Below, piece by piece: positions 30,001 to 35,462 of a DNA stretch of 35,462 bases (the stretch's first letter is position 1; every line of letters begins with the position of its first letter). Below the pieces are notes generated by a model that had not been told where the DNA came from, did not search any database, and saw only the letters and a list, made by a program, of their open reading frames with translations. The position numbers and the translations under genes were made by a program. The stretch comes from an uncultured Lacinutrix sp. (GTDB lineage Bacteria; Bacteroidota; Bacteroidia; Flavobacteriales; Flavobacteriaceae). Location: the NCBI RefSeq assembly GCF_947500325.1, contig NZ_CANMRQ010000029.1, positions 1 to 35,462 on the forward strand, written 5' to 3'.

Positions 30001-32430
30001 TTAATTCATTTCATAGAGTAAAATACTATTACTATCGCCTTTAGTAATAAACTCAAGGTTTCTGTCTTTATCTATATTATCTAATGTAATACTAGAATTC
30101 CCATATACAGGAAAATTAGAAATAGTTCTTCCGCGACTATCAAAAAGGAGTACTTTTTGCGACTGTAAATCTGTAACAGACACATATATCTTGTCTTTAA
30201 TATAGAAGAGTTTAGGCTTAGTATAGTTCCCAAAATCAAGTTCTAAAGTATTAGATTTAATTTTAAGTTTATTATCGTTTTGTGCTACTAATGTTTTTGA
30301 TGTAGTCGTTAGATTAGTATTTGTTCCTAGTAATTTACTAGTGCTTACTTTACCTTTTATACTAATTCTAACTAGGCTTCCATCTTTACTAACAGTGGTA
30401 AAACTATTATTATAATTAAATACAGGAGTATCAGAAAATTTAAAATTAGTATTTGTTTTTATTCTGGTTTGACCGCGTCTATTTAAAATATTAAGCTTGT
30501 CTTCTGTTTTTATAATAATGTAATCTTTATTAGCAATACGTATGTGCTGAGGTTGAGAGTTTATTGTAGATTTAGCTTTAGAGAATTTAAATCCTTTTAC
30601 TGTTTTTCCTTTCGCATCATACAATAACACATTTTTACCTTGGGTAACAAAAAGTCTATATTTTTTATTTTTATCGTAATCAAAAACCGAAAGCGGTTGC
30701 GTAATTTTATCATTAAATTTTAAAGGGTAACCTTTAACTTCTCTTCCAGTTCTATCAATTAAATGCACACGATTTGGTGTGGCGAAAACTAATTGTAGCC
30801 TTCCATTTTTATAAATATCTATCTGTTCTATTTTTCCTAAAACTGGACCACCAAGTTGTTTTTTCCAAAGAATATTACCTGTATTCGATATTAAGTATAG
30901 TTTGTTATTTATGTCTTGTACTACAATCTCTTTTTGCTTAGTACGATGATTAATTACAAACTGAGGAACGTTAAGTAAATCAGAGTCTAATTTAATATTT
31001 AACAATTCGGTAACTGCCCCAGTTTCTGCTTTAGCTTTATTTTTTTTAACTGCAGCATTAAAATGAGCATAATGGTCATCGTAAATAAATTGTATGGCAG
31101 AAGTTTTGTAAGGCTTAAAATTAGAATCTAAATACTCATCGAAATTAGTGTCTAAAACTTCCTTTAAAAGTTTAGCGTTTATAACATGTAATAAAGACGA
31201 AGCACTGCTTAAGTCTTGACTAATATTTTTATAATAGTCACGAGAATGTAGCGTGGTTTCATTTTGATAGTTAGCAATAATATTTTCAAGACTTTCTTTA
31301 GAGTTTCCAAAAACAAGAAATTGATCTATAATACAATAGAAATTGGCTTTGTTGTAATCGACTAAAGGATAGAAGGTTGTTTCAAAAAGATCAGGTTTAC
31401 TATAGCTATATATTGAGATTTGCCTATAATCCTCAATTTTATTTTCCTCTCCTAGTAAAGCTTCTTTTGTAGATATAATATCTAAAGAATTTAGTACAAT
31501 ATTTTCATTACTGTCTTGTTTGATAATTCCAATTTCTATAATGTTATCAAATAGTGGATTAGTTATAATAGAATCTGTCTTTTTATTATAAGTATCTAAA
31601 TTCGATTTAAAAACAGAAAAATCATCAAAAGTAAAACTCAAGAAACCATCACAATTATTAGGTGCAATGAGAGCCAATTGGTTTTCTTGAGGTGTAGTGT
31701 TTTTAAAAATATTAATTAATTTTGAAGAATCTTTAGCTTTTGTAATGCCGTTCAATAATATTTCATCTTGAGAAACATCTGCATCAAAAGCTGTATAATC
31801 TGTGAAATCTTTAAAGCTTAGGTTTTCAGTATTAAATAATGTAGTTAACGAATTAGTTGATTCATTATTTAGTAGCACAGAAATATCTTTAGTCTTATTA
31901 ATAGTACTAGCAATTTTTTGAAGATTAGTATTATTGTTTTGTTTTTCTATAACAGATTTAAGTAAATTAATATTAGAAGCAGCTATAGCAATGCTATCTT
32001 TTAGAGTAGTATATAAAATGTTGTTTTTATAAGTAATCTTTTGTCCAGTTAGTGTGTTAATTTTAATAGATTCCGCTTTATGGTCTTGAAGAGAATCTAA
32101 CTGAATAATGTCTTTACTGTATTTTGTTGTTATTACATATTGAAGACTATCACGCTTATCTTTTAAAAAAGAAATAACCACAGTATTAGGTGTTTTTATA
32201 TAATCTAAACATTTTAGTCTATTTGAAATATCTTGAGATAAACTAGAAGTAGATATGGTTTTTATAAAACTATTGTTATTTAGATTGCTCTTTAAGCTTT
32301 CAATGTCATTTAGGTTAAAAATTATTGAAGCATTTTCTGGAGTAAAATCATATAAAGAAGCAGTCTTTGTTTCCGAAGTGCAGCTAGAAATTAATAATAA
32401 AATAAAAAAACTAAAAAAATTGGTTTTCAT
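30001..32430 (-). CDS. large lipoprotein with propeller-like C-terminal half
   Basis: This 809-aa lipoprotein has signal MKTNFFSFFILLLISSC and acylated Cys17. Residues about 25-465 form a DUF3352-like or related region of repeated alpha/beta blocks (YDFTPENASIIFNLNDIESLKSNL). Residues about 480-809 carry repeated blades resembling PQQ-type or FG-GAP propellers (LYLISNTGNILWKKQLGG, VHLIDRTGREVKGYPLKF, VLLYDAKGKTVKGFKF, LNILNRRGQTRIKTN, VLLFDSRGRTISNFPVYG). It is encoded 33 bases downstream of rnhB, and a lipoprotein of this type beside rnhB recurs, as far as I recall, in flavobacterial genomes. Function is unknown; ligand or partner binding at the surface is likely. Confidence 0.75.
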   Translation of the reverse strand: MKTNFFSFFILLLISSCTSETKTASLYDFTPENASIIFNLNDIESLKSNLNNNSFIKTISTSSLSQDISNRLKCLDYIKTPNTVVISFLKDKRDSLQYVITTKYSKDIIQLDSLQDHKAESIKINTLTGQKITYKNNILYTTLKDSIAIAASNINLLKSVIEKQNNNTNLQKIASTINKTKDISVLLNNESTNSLTTLFNTENLSFKDFTDYTAFDADVSQDEILLNGITKAKDSSKLINIFKNTTPQENQLALIAPNNCDGFLSFTFDDFSVFKSNLDTYNKKTDSIITNPLFDNIIEIGIIKQDSNENIVLNSLDIISTKEALLGEENKIEDYRQISIYSYSKPDLFETTFYPLVDYNKANFYCIIDQFLVFGNSKESLENIIANYQNETTLHSRDYYKNISQDLSSASSLLHVINAKLLKEVLDTNFDEYLDSNFKPYKTSAIQFIYDDHYAHFNAAVKKNKAKAETGAVTELLNIKLDSDLLNVPQFVINHRTKQKEIVVQDINNKLYLISNTGNILWKKQLGGPVLGKIEQIDIYKNGRLQLVFATPNRVHLIDRTGREVKGYPLKFNDKITQPLSVFDYDKNKKYRLFVTQGKNVLLYDAKGKTVKGFKFSKAKSTINSQPQHIRIANKDYIIIKTEDKLNILNRRGQTRIKTNTNFKFSDTPVFNYNNSFTTVSKDGSLVRISIKGKVSTSKLLGTNTNLTTTSKTLVAQNDNKLKIKSNTLELDFGNYTKPKLFYIKDKIYVSVTDLQSQKVLLFDSRGRTISNFPVYGNSSITLDNIDKDRNLEFITKGDSNSILLYEMN

Positions 32431-32463
32431 TAAAATTTGGAATTTTTGTAAAAATAATTAAAA

Positions 32464-33063
32464 CTAGAGTTCTAATTTTAATTGTTCAGGTAATAATCTA
32501 AAAGATTTACGGTGATATTTAGTTGCTCCGTATTTTCTTATGGCTTCGCGATGCTCTTTTGTTGGGTAGCCTTTGTTTTTTTTCCAATTATACATAGGGA
32601 ATTCTTCGTGTATTTTAGCCATGTATTCATCACGATACGTTTTGGCTAAAACAGATGCTGCAGCAATACTTAAGTACTTACCATCTCCTTTTATTATTGT
32701 CTCGTATGGAATCTTATTTAATGGTTTAAAGCGATTTCCATCAACAATTATAAACTCAGGTGTAGGCTTTAATTGTATAATAGAACGTTGCATTGCTAAA
32801 ATGGAAGCGTTAAGGATATTTATTTTGTCAATTTCATTTTCAAAAACATGTGTAAAAGCAAAACTTATAGCCTCAGTTTCAATAATAGGTTTTAATGTAT
32901 TACGTTTTAATTCAGAAAGTTGTTTAGAATCATTTAATAAAGCATTTTTAAAATCTTTAGGAAGTATTACAGCAGCAGCAGTTACTGGGCCTGCAAGGCA
33001 ACCGCGACCAGCTTCGTCTGTGCCGCATTCTAAGTCAAAAGTTGAGTGATTTAATTTTAGCAT
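32464..33063 (-). CDS. rnhB: ribonuclease HII
   Basis: This cytoplasmic endonuclease removes RNA from RNA-DNA hybrids and starts excision of misincorporated ribonucleotides. At 199 aa it has the full RNase HII set: [14 protein letters not shown] with Asp16-Glu17, [14 protein letters not shown] at 44-57, IIVDGNRF with Asp108, and [17 protein letters not shown] with Asp145. Length is normal. It is the first gene of a minus-strand pair with the propeller lipoprotein and is divergent from the porin gene, with 213 bases between them. Confidence 0.97.
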   Translation of the reverse strand: MLKLNHSTFDLECGTDEAGRGCLAGPVTAAAVILPKDFKNALLNDSKQLSELKRNTLKPIIETEAISFAFTHVFENEIDKINILNASILAMQRSIIQLKPTPEFIIVDGNRFKPLNKIPYETIIKGDGKYLSIAAASVLAKTYRDEYMAKIHEEFPMYNWKKNKGYPTKEHREAIRKYGATKYHRKSFRLLPEQLKLEL

Positions 33064-33184
33064 TTATATAATTCTTAACAGGAGGTATATAATATAAGTT
33101 GTAATTATGCGATTATATCAAATGGACATAAAAATGTTTATTTGGTATTGTTAATAGAAAATGAAATTCCACAGAGATATTTCC

Positions 33185-33192
33185 TATTTTTG
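33185..33192 (+). promoter_or_regulatory. possible -7 box of the porin gene
   Basis: TATTTTTG matches TAnnTTTG exactly, 84 bases before the ATG at 33277. A correctly spaced TTG was not found; the nearest one upstream is 34 bases away, so this is tentative. Confidence 0.35.
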
Positions 33193-33276
33193 GCAAAACT
33201 TTAATTTAAAAAAGAGCTAGTCTTATAAAATAAATTAAGGATAAGCTTTTTTAAAGTTTAAAAATAATATGAATTA

Positions 33277-35250
33277 ATGAATAAAATAATTATTACGTTC
33301 TTTTTATTGTGCTTTTCATCTTTTGCAATAGCTCAAGTATTAGAACCGCAAAAGCAAAAACTAAAAACTAAAGAAGGATTCGGTGTTAAAAACGATTCCT
33401 TAAAAAGAGGCTCTACTAAAAGCACTAGTAATAAAGGAATAAAAAATAAAGATGTTAAGATTACCGATTACCTAATAGTCTCTCATCTTAGAGATACAAC
33501 ATATGTAGATACAACCCAAAGTGTTATTAAAGAGTATAAATATAATTACTTACGTAAAGATAATTTTGAGTTAATGCCGTTTTCAAATCTTGGACAAACA
33601 TATAATACTTTAAGTTATAATACAGAAGATAGTAGTTTAATGCCTGAATTTGGAGCTAGAGCGAGACATTTTAATTACATGGAAATTGAAGATATTAACT
33701 ATTATCACGTACCAACACCTTTAACAGAGCTGTTTTATAAATCTGCATTTGAACAAGGGCAACTTTTAGATGCTTTTTTCACTACTAATATATCAAAGCA
33801 GGTTAATTTATCTGTTGCTTATAAAGGACTACGTTCTTTAGGTAAATACCAGCATTTGTTAACAAGTACAGGTAATTTTAGATCTACAGTAAGTTATAAA
33901 ACTAAAAACAAACGTTACATAGCTAATGCGCATTTTGTATCTCAAGATTTGTTAAACCAAGAAAATGGAGGCTTAAAAGATAGTAATGTTGAGTTTTTTG
34001 TTTCGGGTGATGATGAGTTTAGGGATAGAGGAGTTTTAGAGGTTAATTTTGAAGATGCTGAGAATATTTTACGAGGTAAACGTTTTTATCTTAATCATTC
34101 ATATGGAATACTAACTAAAAAAGATTCTATTTCAAGCAATGAATTAAATGTTACACATGTTATGTCTTTAAAAGATAAAAGCTATATGTATGAGCAATCA
34201 AGAGAAAATGATTTTTTTGGTGCTTCATATAGAAACACAAATCTTAGAGATAGAGTGACATTAGAGGAATTTTCTAATCAATTACAATTAAACTATAGTA
34301 ATTCAATTCTTGGTGAAGTACAGTTAAATGCAAGTCATACTAATTATAATTATGGTTATAATAAGCTTGTTATTTTAAATCAAAATACAATAACTAATAG
34401 ATTAAAAGGAGATATTATTGCTGTTGGAGGAAAATATAAAAAACAAATAGGAGGTTTTTTACTTAATGGAGATTTAGGAGTTAATGTTTCTGGGGATTTT
34501 AATGGCAATTATATAACTGTTAATGCAGGTTATAAATTGAATAACGATATTTCAATATCGGCACAAATAAATAATAATTCTAAAGCGCCAAATTATAATG
34601 CGCAATTGTATCAAAGTGATTATATAAATTATAATTGGCAAAACCAGTTTAAGAATATTAAAACACAACAATTATCTTTTAATGTTAGGTCTAAAAAGAT
34701 ATTGAATGTATCATTAGATTTATCTACTATAAATGACCATCTTTATTTTGCAAAAAATGATACAGATAATTTAGTTAAGCCTTTTCAATCAGATAAGTCA
34801 ATTACTTATTTAAGAGTAAAGGCTAATAAAGAAATTAAATTTAGAAACTTTGCATTGAATAATACAGTAATGTATCAAAATGTTAAAGATGAAAATGAAG
34901 TGTTTAATGTTCCCCAAGTTATTACTAGAAATACCTTGTACTATGCCAATCATGTTTTCAAAAAAGCAATGTATCTTCAAACAGGTGTTACATTCAATTA
35001 CTTTACAAAGTATAAAATGAATGCTTACGATCCTTTATTAGCAGAATTCTATGTTCAAAACGAACAGGAACTTGGTGGTTATCCAAGATTAGATTTCTTT
35101 GTTAATGCAAAAGTTAGACAAACAAGGATATTTCTAAAAGCAGAACATTTTAATTCGGCATGGACTGGTTATGATTTTTTCTCTGCACCTAATAACCCTT
35201 ATAGAGACTTCACGGTACGTTTTGGTGTTGTGTGGAATTTCTTTTTATAA
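33277..35250 (+). CDS. putative outer-membrane porin
   Basis: This 657-aa protein has signal peptide MNKIIITFFLLCFSSFAIAQ and belongs to the Bacteroidota putative-porin family (PF14121). A basic, Ser/Lys-rich periplasmic stretch (about 25-60) is followed by family landmarks: ITDYLIVSHLRDTTYVDTTQS, FELMPFSNLGQTYNTLSY, PEFGARARHFNYMEIEDINYYHVPTPLTELFYKS and KQVNLSVAYKGLRSLGKYQHLLTS. The rest alternates polar/hydrophobic residues as in a beta barrel and ends with an aromatic strand, FTVRFGVVWNFFL, whose terminal residues serve as the usual outer-membrane assembly signal. It stands alone on the plus strand. Confidence 0.88.
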   Translation: MNKIIITFFLLCFSSFAIAQVLEPQKQKLKTKEGFGVKNDSLKRGSTKSTSNKGIKNKDVKITDYLIVSHLRDTTYVDTTQSVIKEYKYNYLRKDNFELMPFSNLGQTYNTLSYNTEDSSLMPEFGARARHFNYMEIEDINYYHVPTPLTELFYKSAFEQGQLLDAFFTTNISKQVNLSVAYKGLRSLGKYQHLLTSTGNFRSTVSYKTKNKRYIANAHFVSQDLLNQENGGLKDSNVEFFVSGDDEFRDRGVLEVNFEDAENILRGKRFYLNHSYGILTKKDSISSNELNVTHVMSLKDKSYMYEQSRENDFFGASYRNTNLRDRVTLEEFSNQLQLNYSNSILGEVQLNASHTNYNYGYNKLVILNQNTITNRLKGDIIAVGGKYKKQIGGFLLNGDLGVNVSGDFNGNYITVNAGYKLNNDISISAQINNNSKAPNYNAQLYQSDYINYNWQNQFKNIKTQQLSFNVRSKKILNVSLDLSTINDHLYFAKNDTDNLVKPFQSDKSITYLRVKANKEIKFRNFALNNTVMYQNVKDENEVFNVPQVITRNTLYYANHVFKKAMYLQTGVTFNYFTKYKMNAYDPLLAEFYVQNEQELGGYPRLDFFVNAKVRQTRIFLKAEHFNSAWTGYDFFSAPNNPYRDFTVRFGVVWNFFL

Positions 35251-35462
35251 TTTCTTTTTTAAGCTTTACTCATAGATTTATCTTTTTATAATTATTTATA
35301 GAAGGGATCTTGTCTTTAAAATACAATTAAAGAGAAAACCTTTTATAAGAAGTTAAACTTTATAAATCGATTCATTATTAACCTTATCCATAAGTAATTG
35401 AAAAATGTTAAAAATAGTTGTATATATAATAAGGACAAGAGTGTGTTTTATAAAGTAAAAAA

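Noticed and set aside
32573-33049. 158-aa frame opposite rnhB
   Set aside because: Exact antisense shadow of a well-conserved gene. Its apparent hydrophobic segments arise from the reverse complement of rnhB codons.
1-35462. CRISPR array or type III-E CRISPR locus associated with the TPR-CHAT gene
   Set aside because: No regularly spaced direct repeats and no Cas-like protein are present. The CHAT protein here has a signal peptide and membrane anchor, unlike cytoplasmic Craspase TPR-CHAT.

Overview
The window looks like a chromosomal segment of a marine-type member of the Flavobacteriaceae (Bacteroidota). Supporting signs are the strong A+T bias, lipoproteins whose lipobox is followed by an acidic run (SCNNDDD, SCSKDDD), near absence of Shine-Dalgarno sequences, TAnnTTTG-type -7 promoter boxes, and families that are typical of this group (DUF6090, DUF4412, putative porin, diheme cytochrome lipoprotein). 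No rRNA, tRNA, CRISPR array, transposase or integrase gene was seen.

Layout. 0-11.9 kb is mostly ordinary chromosome: a diheme cytochrome lipoprotein, two tandem membrane-anchored alpha/beta hydrolases, a small unannotated membrane peptide, an orphan beta-rich protein, a membrane-anchored EEP-family nuclease/phosphatase downstream of lysS, a YqaE/Pmp3 peptide, a lipoprotein-lipB pair, a small SnoaL/YHS/SPW-like operon with an unusual tandem-HTH AraC-type regulator upstream, and a YdcF-like protein. 12.0-21.1 kb is an accessory stretch of unrelated small genes, all on the minus strand. From 15.2 to 19.7 kb the intergenic spaces are almost entirely made of two alternating repeat families (called R2 and R1 here), each lying just 3' of a stop codon. 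This is the geometry of a gene-cassette array, but without a recognisable integrase or canonical attC site. The contents include lipoproteins, a pair coding for a GRDP-like protein and a protein with a Cys/Gly tail, a zinc-ribbon protein and several orphans. 21.2-22.2 kb is a 37-kDa-type nucleoid-associated protein.

22.3-29.9 kb looks like a regulatory module. An ECF sigma factor overlaps by 1 bp with a membrane TPR protein that looks like an anti-sigma factor. Convergent with it are a TPR-CHAT protease with a signal peptide and a C-terminal membrane anchor, and a Pro/Cys-motif lipoprotein. The sigma gene, the lipoprotein-CHAT operon and three neighbouring genes (two lipoproteins and a DUF4412 protein) all carry a shared upstream element, TGTTAACCTTT or a near match, in most cases followed about 11 nt later by ACATTAA-like sequence. 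The working idea is that a periplasmic CHAT protease senses an envelope signal and releases the sigma factor by cutting its membrane TPR partner, which switches on this local regulon. This is inference. It resembles in logic, not in homology of the intermediate protein, the known TPR-CHAT control of a sigma factor in type III-E CRISPR systems.

30.0-35.3 kb is ordinary again: a large propeller lipoprotein in operon with rnhB, and a divergent putative porin.
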